From contig JANWIP010000017.1 of NCBI GenBank assembly GCA_025449845.1, positions 124,001-188,000 on the forward strand: a stretch of DNA of 64,000 nt, given 5' to 3'. Positions 32,514-42,408 of the stretch are shown here, piece by piece. The notes beneath the pieces were generated by a model. That model did no database searches. It saw only the letters and a list, made by a program, of their open reading frames with translations, and was not told the DNA's origin. How positions within the stretch are numbered: the first letter of the stretch is position 1; each line of letters starts with the position of its first letter. A program made the translations under genes and the position numbers. The stretch is from Solirubrobacteraceae bacterium. GTDB taxonomy: Bacteria; Actinomycetota; Thermoleophilia; Solirubrobacterales; Solirubrobacteraceae.

Positions 32514-33938
32514 ATGCACATGGCCTCTGCTAATCCATCCCCTCAACGTCCCTCCTCGTCCCTCACGGGACGTCGCACCTTGCCGCGCGGCTCCCAGGCA
32601 TTGCCGCGTGAGCAGGTAGCGGCCGATCAGAAGCGGCGGCTGCTGCGGGCGATGATCGATGCGGTGGGGGAGAAGGGCTACCGCGCGACGACCATTTCTG
32701 ACCTAGTGGGTAGGGCAGGGGTCTCGCGCAAGACCTTCTACGAGCACTTCGAGAACAAGCAGGAGTGCCTGCTGGCGACCTTCGACGTGATCGCCGCAGA
32801 TGGGCGCATGCGCGCGGTTGAGGCCTTCAGGAAAGCCGAGCCCGAGGGGCTGCAGGCGGCGGTGGAAGCATCCATCAGGGCACTGTTTGAGGCGACCATC
32901 GACAATCCCAGCGCCGCGCGCCTGAACATGGTGGAGATCGTCGCGGCGGGACCCGCGGGCATCGCGCGGCGGGAGCTGGCGGTCGAAGAGTACCGGCGCT
33001 TCGTGCGCAGCATGCTCCAGCAGGAGGCCGGCGACGGCACAGTACCCGACGCCGTGGTGCGCGCCGTGGTGGGCGGCTTGAGCCGCATCCTCTACAGCCG
33101 CGTGCGCCACGGCAGGCGCGCGGAACTGCGCCAGCTGGTGCCTGACCTGATGCGCTGGGTGACCTGCTATCGCCCCGTCCCCGCGAGCTTGGTGGCCGCG
33201 GATGAACGGGAGATCCTCGCGCCCAGGCCCCAGGAAGCGCTGGTGAAAGGCGGGCGTGCGCCGGGGACGCTCACATCGAGCTCGGGCGGCGACCTGGGAC
33301 TGTTGCGAGGCATGACCAATGTGCTGCGCAGCTTCGCGCTGCACAGCCAGCGGGAGCGGATAGTCGACGCCGTAGCCAACCTCACGGCCTCCGGCGGCTA
33401 CGCCGACCTGACGGTCGAGAAGATCGCCAGCGAGGCCGCGATGTCGCTGCAGACGTTCTATGAGCACTTTAAAAGCAAGGAAGAGGCATTGCTGTTCACC
33501 TACGAGGTCGGCCACGCGCGGGGCCTGGCGCTGGTGGAGCGCGCCTACGCGGCGCAAACCGACTGGCCGCGCGGAGTCAGGGCGGCGATCGGGGCACTGA
33601 TGCAGTACCTGGGCTCTGAGCCGGCCTTCGCGCGCTTGGCGCTGCTGAACATGCTGATCGCCACTCCGCGCACGGCCGTGCGCGCCAATGCGGGCATCAG
33701 CGAGTACCTCTCCGTACTGGAGCCGGGTTTTGAAGAGACCTCCGAGCACCGCAAGCCGCCGGCGATCACGATCGAGGCGATCGGCGGTGGGCTCTCAGAG
33801 CTGATGTATCACTGCGTAATGCTCGATCGCGTGCAGGACATGCCGAGCGTTGCCAAGCACGCCACCTACGTTGCCCTGGCGCCATTTGTGGGGCCTGAGG
33901 AGGCGGGGAAGGTAGCCAGCGAGCCGCTGGATAGCTAG
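32514..33938 (+). CDS. Tandem double TetR/AcrR-type transcriptional regulator
   Basis: A 474-residue protein made of two complete TetR-like units. The first HTH is at about residues 40-90 (TISDLVGRAGVSRKTFYEHF, then ENKQECLLATF), and the second at about 279-330 (LTVEKIASEAAMSLQTFYEH, then FKSKEEALLFTY). Each is followed by a helical ligand-type domain of about 130-190 residues. Ordinary TetR proteins have one HTH and dimerise; this one could bind as a single-chain pseudo-dimer. It lies just upstream of a thiolase and near acyl-CoA genes, so it may control lipid metabolism. ATG at 32514 is the first start. Confidence 0.88.
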   Translation: MHMASANPSPQRPSSSLTGRRTLPRGSQALPREQVAADQKRRLLRAMIDAVGEKGYRATTISDLVGRAGVSRKTFYEHFENKQECLLATFDVIAADGRMRAVEAFRKAEPEGLQAAVEASIRALFEATIDNPSAARLNMVEIVAAGPAGIARRELAVEEYRRFVRSMLQQEAGDGTVPDAVVRAVVGGLSRILYSRVRHGRRAELRQLVPDLMRWVTCYRPVPASLVAADEREILAPRPQEALVKGGRAPGTLTSSSGGDLGLLRGMTNVLRSFALHSQRERIVDAVANLTASGGYADLTVEKIASEAAMSLQTFYEHFKSKEEALLFTYEVGHARGLALVERAYAAQTDWPRGVRAAIGALMQYLGSEPAFARLALLNMLIATPRTAVRANAGISEYLSVLEPGFEETSEHRKPPAITIEAIGGGLSELMYHCVMLDRVQDMPSVAKHATYVALAPFVGPEEAGKVASEPLDS

Positions 33939-34000
33939 GATTCCGAAGCTCCCGGCAGGACCAAGCCGGCCTGTGGACAGACCAACGAGAGGATCGCCAG

Positions 34001-35197
34001 ATGCCTGATGCAGTGATCGTCGACGCCGTGCGCACGCCCATCGGAAGGGCCGTGAAGGGGTCGCTCAAGACAGTTCGCGCCGACGACCTGGCGGCAATCC
34101 CGCTGAAGGCCTTGATCGAGCGCAACCCGCAGGTCGATCAGAAGACGATCGTGGACGTGATGATGGGCTGCGGCTATGGAGAGGGTGAGCAGGGCTACAA
34201 CGTGGGCCGCATCGCCACGCTGCTCGCGGGCATCGATCATCACGTGCCGGGTACGACCGTCAACCGTTTCTGCGCCAGCTCGCTGCAGACCACGCGCATG
34301 GCCTTCCACGCGATCAAGGCGGGCGAGGGCGATACCTATATTGCCGCGGGCGTTGAGGCCGTTTCGCGTGCCGGCCGTGGCAGCGCGCAGTTCGAGTTCA
34401 ACCACATGGTCGACGGCAGCGAGGGTTCGGCCTATGACGTCTACATCCCGATGGGGATGACGGCGGAGAACGTGGCGGAGCGCTGCAACGTCAGCCGCGA
34501 GGCGCAGGACGAGTGGGCCGTGATCTCCCAGGAGCGCGCGGTGGCCTCAGTGGCATCGGGGCACTTCGATAAGGAGATCATCCCCGTGACCGTCGCGGCC
34601 CACAAGGATGTGGACAAGGAAGGCAACGAGATCGACGTGCCCGAGACGGTCGTGAGCAAGGACGACGGTCCGCGTGCCGGCACGACGATGGAGAAGCTCG
34701 GTGCCCTGAAGCCCGTCTTCAAGGAGGGCGGCACCGTGACAGCGGGCAACGCCTGTCCGCTGAATGACGGCGCCGCGGCGCTGCTCGTGATGAGCGAGGA
34801 ACGCGCCAAGGAGCTGGGCCTGAAGCCGAAGGTCAAGATCCTCGCCTCGACGGTCGCGGGCATCCGTCCCGAGGTCATGGGCCTCGGTCCGATCCCGGCG
34901 ATTCAGCAGCTCTTGAAGAACACCGGCATGAGCATGAAGGACATCGACGTGGTGGAGATCAATGAGGCCTTTGCCGCGCAGATCGTTCCGTGTATGGCCG
35001 AGCTGGGGATCGAGGAGGACAAGCTCAATCCTTTCGGTGGGGCCATTGCTTTGGGGCACCCCTTCGGTATGACGGGTGCGCGCATCATGACCACGCTCAT
35101 CAATGATCTGGAGACCCGCGACCAGACCTATGGCATCGAGTCGATGTGCGTCGCGGGCGGCATGGGCATGGCGATGCTGGTAGAACGCCTCAGCTGA
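34001..35197 (+). CDS. Thiolase (acetyl-CoA C-acyltransferase type)
   Basis: A 398-residue thiolase. The nucleophile is Cys91 in VNRFCASSLQT; the C-terminal half has DVVEINEAFAAQIV, the His motif GGAIALGHPFGMTGAR and the second Cys in ESMCVAGGMGMAM. It cleaves 3-ketoacyl-CoA with CoA, or condenses acetyl-CoA. GAGAGGA lies before the ATG. It is 62 bp downstream of the double TetR gene and convergent with the SDR dehydrogenase, and together with the acyl-CoA dehydrogenase it points to beta-oxidation. Confidence 0.93.
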   Translation: MPDAVIVDAVRTPIGRAVKGSLKTVRADDLAAIPLKALIERNPQVDQKTIVDVMMGCGYGEGEQGYNVGRIATLLAGIDHHVPGTTVNRFCASSLQTTRMAFHAIKAGEGDTYIAAGVEAVSRAGRGSAQFEFNHMVDGSEGSAYDVYIPMGMTAENVAERCNVSREAQDEWAVISQERAVASVASGHFDKEIIPVTVAAHKDVDKEGNEIDVPETVVSKDDGPRAGTTMEKLGALKPVFKEGGTVTAGNACPLNDGAAALLVMSEERAKELGLKPKVKILASTVAGIRPEVMGLGPIPAIQQLLKNTGMSMKDIDVVEINEAFAAQIVPCMAELGIEEDKLNPFGGAIALGHPFGMTGARIMTTLINDLETRDQTYGIESMCVAGGMGMAMLVERLS

Positions 35198-35208
35198 GAG
35201 GTTTGGAT

Positions 35209-35231
35209 GGGGGCCGCCATGAGGCGGCCCC
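35209..35231. terminator. GC hairpin between thiolase and SDR genes
   Basis: GGGGCCGCC and GGCGGCCCC form a perfect 9-bp stem around ATGA, 12 bp after the thiolase stop and between two convergent genes. It lacks a T-run but its position fits transcript ending. Confidence 0.55.
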
Positions 35232-35287
35232 GGATGGGCCGCTTGGTGCGCTGGGTTAGCGCGCTGCGCGTGTCAGCGCCGCGCGTG

Positions 35288-36052
35288 TCAGCGGGGAGGC
35301 ATGCGTAGCGCCCCATCCAAGCGGATGGTCTCGCCGTTGAGCATGCGGTTCTCGACTATGTGCGCGGCCAGCTGCGCGTACTCCTCGGGCTGGCCCAGGC
35401 GCGGCGGATAAGGCACTCCGGCGCCGAGCTTCTGGCGCGCCTCCTCGGGAAGCGCCGCGAGCAGCGGCGTGTCGAACAGGCCGGGGGCAATCGTGTTGAC
35501 GCGGATGCCGTACTGGGCGAGATCGCGCGCGACCGGCAGAGTCATGCCGACGACGCCACCCTTGGATGCCGAGTAGGCGACCTGACCGACCTGGCCGTCA
35601 AAAGCTGCGATCGAGGCGGTGTTGACGCACACCCCGCGTTCATCATCCTCAGCCATGGGCTCATTGGCGATCATCACGGCGCTGGAGAAGCGCAGCACGT
35701 TAAAGGTGCCGATCAGGTTGATGGCGATGATGATCTCGAAGGGCATCAGCGGATGCGGTCCTTTGGAGCCGGCGATCTTCTGCGCCCAGCCGGTGCCGGC
35801 GCAGCAGATGGCGATGCGCAGTCCGCCCTCGACGGCCGCGGCCTGCTCGACGGCGGCCTGCACCTGCTGCTCCTCGCGCACGTCGCAGGCTACGAAGCTC
35901 AGCCCCAGCTCAGAGGCCAGCGCCTCGCCCTTCTCGGCGTTCACGTCTGCGATGGTGACTATGGCGCCCTGGCTGTGCAGCCGGCGCACGGTGGCCTCGC
36001 CGAGCCCTGAGGCTCCGCCGACGACGATCGCTGAGCTGCCCTCGATGCGCAT
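35288..36052 (-). CDS. SDR-family 3-hydroxyacyl-CoA dehydrogenase-like protein
   Basis: A 254-residue classical short-chain dehydrogenase. The NAD site is [16 protein letters not shown], followed by [11 protein letters not shown]; the structural CCAG stands for the usual NAAG, and the catalytic part is [20 protein letters not shown] with the YSASK Tyr and Lys. AFDGQVGQ and the end VRLDGALRM-like [15 protein letters not shown] resemble type II 3-hydroxyacyl-CoA dehydrogenases. With the thiolase and acyl-CoA dehydrogenase it would complete most of a beta-oxidation set. Confidence 0.87.
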   Translation of the reverse strand: MRIEGSSAIVVGGASGLGEATVRRLHSQGAIVTIADVNAEKGEALASELGLSFVACDVREEQQVQAAVEQAAAVEGGLRIAICCAGTGWAQKIAGSKGPHPLMPFEIIIAINLIGTFNVLRFSSAVMIANEPMAEDDERGVCVNTASIAAFDGQVGQVAYSASKGGVVGMTLPVARDLAQYGIRVNTIAPGLFDTPLLAALPEEARQKLGAGVPYPPRLGQPEEYAQLAAHIVENRMLNGETIRLDGALRMPPR

Positions 36053-36065
36053 TGCGCGCGGGAGC

Positions 36066-36461
36066 CTATCGGGATGTTGAATCCTCCGACGTCAGCCGTG
36101 AAGGCGCTGGTGAGCCAACTGATAGACGGTGAGAGCGTGGGAGTCTGGCGGGTGATGGCGTACACCAGGCCAGATACCGCAGGCGCGAGCCGCTTGGGTG
36201 AGCGACCAGTCGAAAGACCATTCCGAAGCGGCCTGCCGGCTCGGGGAGATAGACCTTCATGCATCCCGGGAGACTTGTCCCGTCCTCGCTCGCCTCGGCG
36301 CAGAGTCGTAGCTCTACGATCGGCACCCCATTGGCTTCATAGCGACGGCGGGCCGCACGGGCAACCTCGGTTGCGGATGCGCTCATGCGCTTCATGTCGT
36401 CGTCGAAGGCAACGTCGTCGAACACGACGCATGCGCGGCTGGGGCGGCGCGTTTGTGGCAT
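36066..36461 (-). CDS. Small protein of unknown function, second gene of a two-gene unit
   Basis: About 131 residues (or 109 from the internal ATG giving [15 protein letters not shown]). A core [20 protein letters not shown], then CMKVYLPEP and [10 protein letters not shown], looks like a small beta-rich domain, and the C-terminus is basic and low complexity. I recognise no family. It starts 5 bp after the stop of the acidic 73-residue gene, an arrangement like toxin-antitoxin pairs, with this basic member as the possible toxin. This is inference only. The end lies 13 bp from the SDR gene on the same strand. Confidence 0.55.
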   Translation of the reverse strand: MPQTRRPSRACVVFDDVAFDDDMKRMSASATEVARAARRRYEANGVPIVELRLCAEASEDGTSLPGCMKVYLPEPAGRFGMVFRLVAHPSGSRLRYLAWCTPSPARLPRSHRLSVGSPAPSRLTSEDSTSR

Positions 36462-36466
36462 GAGCG

Positions 36467-36688
36467 CTATCCCTCGCCGTCAGGTGGCAGAAAGGGCCCA
36501 TACTCCGCCTCGAACGCGGCGAACTCCTCAGGAGTCGCTTCGCGCTCGCCATGGCGAGCGAGGATCGCCTTCCAAGAGGTGTCGGGGGCGAGAACGAGAC
36601 GCCCATCGGGGCGCTCGTCTTCGACCACGTACTCCCCGGCGATGTCGCCGCTGAGCGTCACGTGGGCCTGTCTGCTCATGGTTAGCAT
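36467..36688 (-). CDS. Small acidic protein, first gene of a two-gene unit
   Basis: 73 residues, or 70 from the second ATG (MSRQAHVTLSGDIAGEYVVE). The sequence has a hydrophilic beta-like start, a DERPDGRLVLAPDTSWKAIL segment and an acidic end ATPEEFAAFEAEYGPFLPPD. Short acidic proteins with a PDGRLVL...PDTS pattern occur in small bicistronic units of actinobacteria, in my recollection, but I cannot name the family with certainty. The partner follows after 5 bp. An antitoxin-like role is possible. Confidence 0.55.
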   Translation of the reverse strand: MLTMSRQAHVTLSGDIAGEYVVEDERPDGRLVLAPDTSWKAILARHGEREATPEEFAAFEAEYGPFLPPDGEG

Positions 36689-36772
36689 GATGGCAGGCGA
36701 GCCTACTCACCTGCCGCGATACAACTCTCGAACCGGTCGAGCAGCGATCGGCAGAGTGAGAAGTGAAGCGCG

Positions 36773-37762
<990 letters not shown>

Positions 37763-37768
37763 GGAGGT

Positions 37769-38950
37769 CTAACCGTCCTTTGTCAGGCGCAGACCCGCGA
37801 AGATCTGGCGGCGCTGTGGTAGGTCCCAATTGCGGAATGTCGTGGTGGCCACGCGTGGGTGGGTCGCCCACGAGCCGCCGCGTAGCACGCGGTAGTCGGG
37901 GCCGAAGAACACTTCTGAGTACTCGCGATACGGGTATGCGCGAAAGCCGGGGTAGCCGCCGAGGTGGCTGGCGGTCCACTCCCATACCTGGCCTATGCCT
38001 GCGAGAGCGCCGCGGTTGCCTGTCGGATCGGCTCCGTTGGTGCCCTTCGTTCCCTGCTCCCAGGTCGCCGCCCGCTCCCACTCGGTCTCCGTCGGCAGAC
38101 GGGCCTCGTGGGCTCTGGCGAAGGCGTCGGCCTCGAACCAGCTCACGTGGCACACGGGTGCTTGTGAATCCCCCGTGGCCGCGTCTGGGTGATGTGTGAT
38201 GTCGTACTCCTCCTTCCAGGCCCAGCCCTCGTCCGACCACCACTCGCGGCGCTCGTAGCCGCCGCCCTCGCTGAAGCTCATCCAGCTTGCCTTGCTGACC
38301 GGGTGGCGTGCAATCTGGAATGCGCCCGTGTGAGCGGTGTGGCGCGGGCGCTCATTGTCGTAAGCGAAGACTTCGGCGCCAGCGCCCATCTGAAAGGTCC
38401 CCGCAGGGATCTCGATCCAGCCCTCAGCTGTGGTTGCCGGCGTCTGCGGCGGCTCGCCGGCCGGCAGCAGTCCCGCCAGCGCCATCGTCTGGCGCATCGT
38501 CTCGGTGTGCTGCAGCTCGTGGCGCACGACCATCTCGTGCACAAAGCCCTCGCCTACTCCATGCGCCTCGATGGCGGCTGCGCTGCGCTCGCTGACTTCC
38601 TCCATGTAGACGCGCGCCTGGGCGGTGTCCAGCAGCTCGATTTCCCCGCGCTTTTGCCGCGGGGTCTCAAACGCGTCGTACAGTTCCGCGAGATCCGCGC
38701 GCAGCAGATCGAGGCCGGCGTGGCGATGCACCAGCCATAGATCCTCGTAGGCGGCGATATGCGCCAGGTCCCACACCAGCGGGCTCATGATCGGCGAGAG
38801 CACCCGCTCCATGTCGTTCGTGCTGAGGTGCGCGATCAGCTCAAGCGTGCGGCGGCGAGTGGCTCGTAGTGCCGCGAGCACATGCTCCGAGCTCGACAGC
38901 TCGGCGGCATCTTTGAGGACCGCGATGTCCCTGGAGGCGGTGGCAGGCAT
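37769..38950 (-). CDS. egtB: Hercynine sulfoxide synthase-type enzyme EgtB
   Basis: About 393 residues. The N-terminal DinB-like domain has LVWDLAHIAAYEDLW and HELQHTETMRQ, giving the three His of the non-haem iron site. The C-terminal FGE-sulfatase domain runs from WIEIPAGTFQMGAG to WEWTASHLGGYPGF and VLRGGSWATHPR. EgtB joins hercynine with a thiol (gamma-glutamylcysteine or cysteine) using oxygen. ATG at 38950 avoids overlap with the upstream lactonase gene; 38989 and 39019 are alternatives. It is coupled closely to egtD. Confidence 0.92.
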   Translation of the reverse strand: MPATASRDIAVLKDAAELSSSEHVLAALRATRRRTLELIAHLSTNDMERVLSPIMSPLVWDLAHIAAYEDLWLVHRHAGLDLLRADLAELYDAFETPRQKRGEIELLDTAQARVYMEEVSERSAAAIEAHGVGEGFVHEMVVRHELQHTETMRQTMALAGLLPAGEPPQTPATTAEGWIEIPAGTFQMGAGAEVFAYDNERPRHTAHTGAFQIARHPVSKASWMSFSEGGGYERREWWSDEGWAWKEEYDITHHPDAATGDSQAPVCHVSWFEADAFARAHEARLPTETEWERAATWEQGTKGTNGADPTGNRGALAGIGQVWEWTASHLGGYPGFRAYPYREYSEVFFGPDYRVLRGGSWATHPRVATTTFRNWDLPQRRQIFAGLRLTKDG

Positions 38951-38996
38951 AGCTTTGCTGTCGCTAACTCTACGTACCCTAACCGGCATCGGCTCA

Positions 38997-39800
38997 TTAC
39001 AAGTTCTTACAGTCCGCATTTTGGCGCGTTGCCGAGGAGGCCGGTGGGGACGCTTCGTCGTTGATGACGATCGTCAGGCGCTCTCTCCGCAGCAAGCTAG
39101 CGGGGACTTGGTGGGTGGCCTCTCCTAGCGCTCCTTGGATGGCGTCGCGCTTGCCGGCTCCTGTGGCCGGCAGCAGAACATGCCTGGCCGCACGCAGCAC
39201 CGCCATGCTCAGCGTGATGCGCTCCGGAGGCGGCTTGGGAGAGTTGTGCACGCCGAGGCAGACCGCCTCTGCGCCCGCATCGAGCGTCGGGGCCCCTGGG
39301 AACAGCGAGGCCACGTGGCCATCAGGGCCGATGCCTAGCACCACCACATCCAGGATCGGCAGCTCAGGTCCGCGGCCGATCTCGGGCCCGCGGCCGGCAT
39401 CCGACGCCGGCGCGCTTACCTCGCCGGGCGCCACGTGCTCGCGCAGCGCCTGCGCGTAACGCTCGGCCCCTGCCTCCGGGCCCAGCTCGCCTTCCATGCG
39501 ATGGACTCGCGGCGGGGGCACCGAGATGTGCTCCAGCAGCGTCTTGTGCACCATCAGGTAGTTGCTTTCGGGGTGCTCCGGTCCGACGCAACGCTCGTCA
39601 GCAAACCACACCTCTATGCCCTGCCAATCCTTGACAGTCTTGGCCAGTAGTTCGTGGGTGCGTTCAGGTGTGCTGCCGCCGCTCAGCGCCAAGTGCGCCA
39701 CGCCGCGCTCTTCCCGCGCCCGCTCCAGGTGCTGGGTAATTTCGCGCGCCGCACGCTCGGCGACGGCCTCGGCGTCCAGCAGCGTGCACAGGCGTGTCAC
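38997..39800 (-). CDS. pgl: 6-phosphogluconolactonase
   Basis: About 267 residues. It hydrolyses 6-phosphogluconolactone in the oxidative pentose phosphate branch. Motifs are ALSGGSTPERTHELLA, EVWFADERCVGPEHPESNY and VLGIGPDGHVASLFPG, as in DevB-type lactonases. The GTG start at 39800 overlaps the stop of opcA (GTGA), so translation is coupled. A 10-residue repeat-like stretch (GRGPEIGRGPEL) sits in a loop. The C-terminus (SSATRQNADCKNL) reads close to the EgtB start. Confidence 0.92.
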   Translation of the reverse strand: MTRLCTLLDAEAVAERAAREITQHLERAREERGVAHLALSGGSTPERTHELLAKTVKDWQGIEVWFADERCVGPEHPESNYLMVHKTLLEHISVPPPRVHRMEGELGPEAGAERYAQALREHVAPGEVSAPASDAGRGPEIGRGPELPILDVVVLGIGPDGHVASLFPGAPTLDAGAEAVCLGVHNSPKPPPERITLSMAVLRAARHVLLPATGAGKRDAIQGALGEATHQVPASLLRRERLTIVINDEASPPASSATRQNADCKNL

Positions 39801-40861
39801 GGCAGCATCGCCTTCGCCGCGCGTAGCGCCGGCGCGTAGGTGGGGTCGCGTAGCAGCGCCTGGCGGATGCCCTCGCCCAGCACCCCCGCCTCGCCACGAG
39901 ACGCGCCGAGGATCGTCCACTCGTGCTGCTCGCCGTCTGGCTCCGTGCGCTGTGCTCGCAGGCCGCCCGGGGCGCGGTCGAGGCTGAGCTGTAGGCCCGA
40001 AGCCGTGCGCAACGTGAAGCCCTGCAATCCCCTCACCTCTTGCGTGGGGTCGGGCTCAAGCCGGATGGCCACATCCTGGCGGTGCGCGTGCGCGCGGCCT
40101 TCGAGCGCGCCTTCGTGGGCCAGGAGCGGGCTCCCATGCCATCCCAGGCGCGAGGCCAGCCAGCCCACCAGCAGCATCCCCGCGACCGTGCTGTCCGGGT
40201 GGTGGCGCACCGTCAGGGCTGAGAGCTTGTCCAACTCCGGGCGCATTGTGGGCGGATCGAAGGTGCCGGCGATTCGCTCGCGCCAGGGCATCGAGCGCAG
40301 CCACGCCAGATCCACCACGTAAGCGCTGTGTGTCAGCGCCTCGGCGTGCTCGATCGCCGCGCGGCTCTCCGGCTCGTCGATCGAGTCCAGCAGAACGGCC
40401 TGCGCCAGGCCCAGCAGAGCATCGACCTCCTGCGGGTGACCGTGAGGGGACCACAGCAGCGTGGGCATATCGCTGACCACCAGCGGGTCCACGATCGTGA
40501 TCAGATCGTCCAGATGGCGCTCGCCGATCTCTACCACCACCGTCTCACGCAACAGCGCCAGCTGCCCAGCCTCGGGGTCGCCGGCTGCCGCCAGGCTTGC
40601 GTGTGCATCAACGCGCTCACGCTTGGGGTCGTAGGAGAGCACGATCGTGCGTGAGGCGTGGTAGCGGCCTACGCCGCGTAGGCGATTGGCGATCTCCCCG
40701 CTCCACTCCCGATCCACGAAGGCGACCATGTTGAGCACCCGCGCTGGCACATAGCCGCCGTTTTCGGCGTGGCGTTCCTTGAGCAGCTCGCGCAGCGCCG
40801 CCTCGATCGCGTCGGGTGTCGTGCCTTGGGCACTCCAGACAGCGTCGCTTATGGCTGGCAT
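39797..40861 (-). CDS. opcA: Glucose-6-phosphate dehydrogenase assembly protein OpcA
   Basis: A 354-residue protein, found in actinobacteria and cyanobacteria next to zwf, that activates or assembles glucose-6-phosphate dehydrogenase. It has the expected ARVLNMVAFVD start, SRTIVLSYDP, LVVSDMPTLLWSPHGHPQE and the C-terminal domain with LGWHGSP and RAQRTEPDGEQHEW. ATG at 40861 lies 4 bp after the zwf stop. Its neighbours zwf and pgl confirm the assignment. Confidence 0.9.
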   Translation of the reverse strand: MPAISDAVWSAQGTTPDAIEAALRELLKERHAENGGYVPARVLNMVAFVDREWSGEIANRLRGVGRYHASRTIVLSYDPKRERVDAHASLAAAGDPEAGQLALLRETVVVEIGERHLDDLITIVDPLVVSDMPTLLWSPHGHPQEVDALLGLAQAVLLDSIDEPESRAAIEHAEALTHSAYVVDLAWLRSMPWRERIAGTFDPPTMRPELDKLSALTVRHHPDSTVAGMLLVGWLASRLGWHGSPLLAHEGALEGRAHAHRQDVAIRLEPDPTQEVRGLQGFTLRTASGLQLSLDRAPGGLRAQRTEPDGEQHEWTILGASRGEAGVLGEGIRQALLRDPTYAPALRAAKAMLP

Positions 40862-40865
40862 CGGA

Positions 40866-42407
40866 TCAGATCGCCCGCCAGCTGTGGCCGTCTCGCAGGA
40901 TGTCATTAGCCTCATCCGGCCCCTGCGACCCGGACTCATACTGGGCCAGGGGTCCCGGCAAGGCTTCCCAGGTCTGCAAGATTGGATCGCAGATGCACCA
41001 CTGCGCCTCCACCTCATCATCGCGCGTGAACAGTGTCGGATCGCCGCGCATCGCGTCCATGATCAGACGCTCATAGGCCTCCGGCGACTGTGACAGGAAG
41101 GAGGTGCCATAGAGGAACTCCATGTTCACCGGGCGGATCATCATGCGCGTGCCGGGGATCTTGGCGCCCAGCTGCAAGGTGACTCCCTCGTTGGGCTGCA
41201 GCGTGAGGATCAACTGGTTGGGCCGCACGCCCAGTGAGCCCGCCTGACTGAAGGCGAGGTGGGGGACCGGCTTGAGCGTCACCGCGATCTCGGTGATCTT
41301 GCGCGCCAGGCGCTTGCCCGCGCGCAGGTAGAAGGGCACTCCCGCCCAGCGCCAGTTGTCCACTTCCAGGCGCATCGCTGCGTAGGTCTCGGTCGTCGAT
41401 TCCTCGCGCACGCCGTCCTCCGCGAGATACCCCGGCACGTCCTCGCCGGCCACATGGCCCGGTCCGTACTGCCCGCGCACTGACATCCGCCCAACCTCGT
41501 CTCCCTCGGGGGCGTGGATGGCATGCAGTACCTTGACCTTCTCATTGCGTACCTCTTCCGCCGTGAAGCTCACCGGCGGCTCCATCGCTACGTGGCAGAG
41601 CAGCTGCAGCATGTGGTTCTGGATCAGGTCGCGCAGCGCGCCGGCATTGTCGTAGTAGCCCGCGCGTGTGCCGATGCCGATGTCCTCGGCGGCCGTGATC
41701 TGCACGCTGTCGATGTAGTTGCGATTCCATAACGGCTCGAACATGCCATTGGCGAAACGGAACGCCATCATGTTCTGCACAGTCTCCTTGCCCAGGTAGT
41801 GGTCGATGCGGAACACCTGGCTCTCCTCGAACACGCTCAGCACGCGGCGGTTGAGCTCGCGGGCCTCCTCAAGCGATGTGCCGAAGGGCTTCTCGATCAC
41901 CACTCGCACCTCCGCGCCCTCGCGCGCATTGAGGCCTTGCGCTCCCAACGCCTCCACGATTATGGGGAAGAAGGAGGGGGCCGTAGAGAGGTAGAAAGCG
42001 CGATTCAGTGGCCCTCCGGCCTGCTCCTCGAAGCCGTCGAGGGTCTGCTCCAGCGTGCCGTAGACGGACTCCTCATCGAATTCGCCCGGCACGTACTTCA
42101 CGTCTTCCAGCAGCCTCTTCAGCACGTCCTCGTCCACCGCGCGGCGCGAAAAGCGACGGATCGCCTGCTCGCATTCCTCGGCGTACTCCGCATGTGCCTT
42201 CTCGCGCCTGGACACACCAATTAGGTGAAAGCGCTCCGGCAGTCCGCCCTCGTGCGCCAGGTTGTAGAGCGCCGGCAGCAGCTTGCGCTGGGCCAGGTCG
42301 CCGGTCGCGCCGAAGATCACCAGCGTCGTGGGGGCCACCGGCAAGCGCTCTAGTCCTTCCACTAGCGGGTTCTCGCCCTCTAGGTTGGGCTGCTGTACGG
42401 TCGCCAC
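40866..42407 (-). CDS. zwf: Glucose-6-phosphate 1-dehydrogenase
   Basis: A 513-residue enzyme of usual length that oxidises glucose 6-phosphate and makes NADPH. The cofactor site is VIFGATGDLAQRKLLPALY, with EKPFGTSLEEA and the active-site RIDHYLGKETVQNMM (His and Lys). Near the C-terminus, YERLIMDAMRGDPTLFTRDD is typical. The start is GTG at 42407, leaving one base after the gnd stop. It sits second in the gnd-zwf-opcA-pgl-egtB-egtD run. Confidence 0.96.
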   Translation of the reverse strand: MATVQQPNLEGENPLVEGLERLPVAPTTLVIFGATGDLAQRKLLPALYNLAHEGGLPERFHLIGVSRREKAHAEYAEECEQAIRRFSRRAVDEDVLKRLLEDVKYVPGEFDEESVYGTLEQTLDGFEEQAGGPLNRAFYLSTAPSFFPIIVEALGAQGLNAREGAEVRVVIEKPFGTSLEEARELNRRVLSVFEESQVFRIDHYLGKETVQNMMAFRFANGMFEPLWNRNYIDSVQITAAEDIGIGTRAGYYDNAGALRDLIQNHMLQLLCHVAMEPPVSFTAEEVRNEKVKVLHAIHAPEGDEVGRMSVRGQYGPGHVAGEDVPGYLAEDGVREESTTETYAAMRLEVDNWRWAGVPFYLRAGKRLARKITEIAVTLKPVPHLAFSQAGSLGVRPNQLILTLQPNEGVTLQLGAKIPGTRMMIRPVNMEFLYGTSFLSQSPEAYERLIMDAMRGDPTLFTRDDEVEAQWCICDPILQTWEALPGPLAQYESGSQGPDEANDILRDGHSWRAI

Positions 42408-42408
42408 C

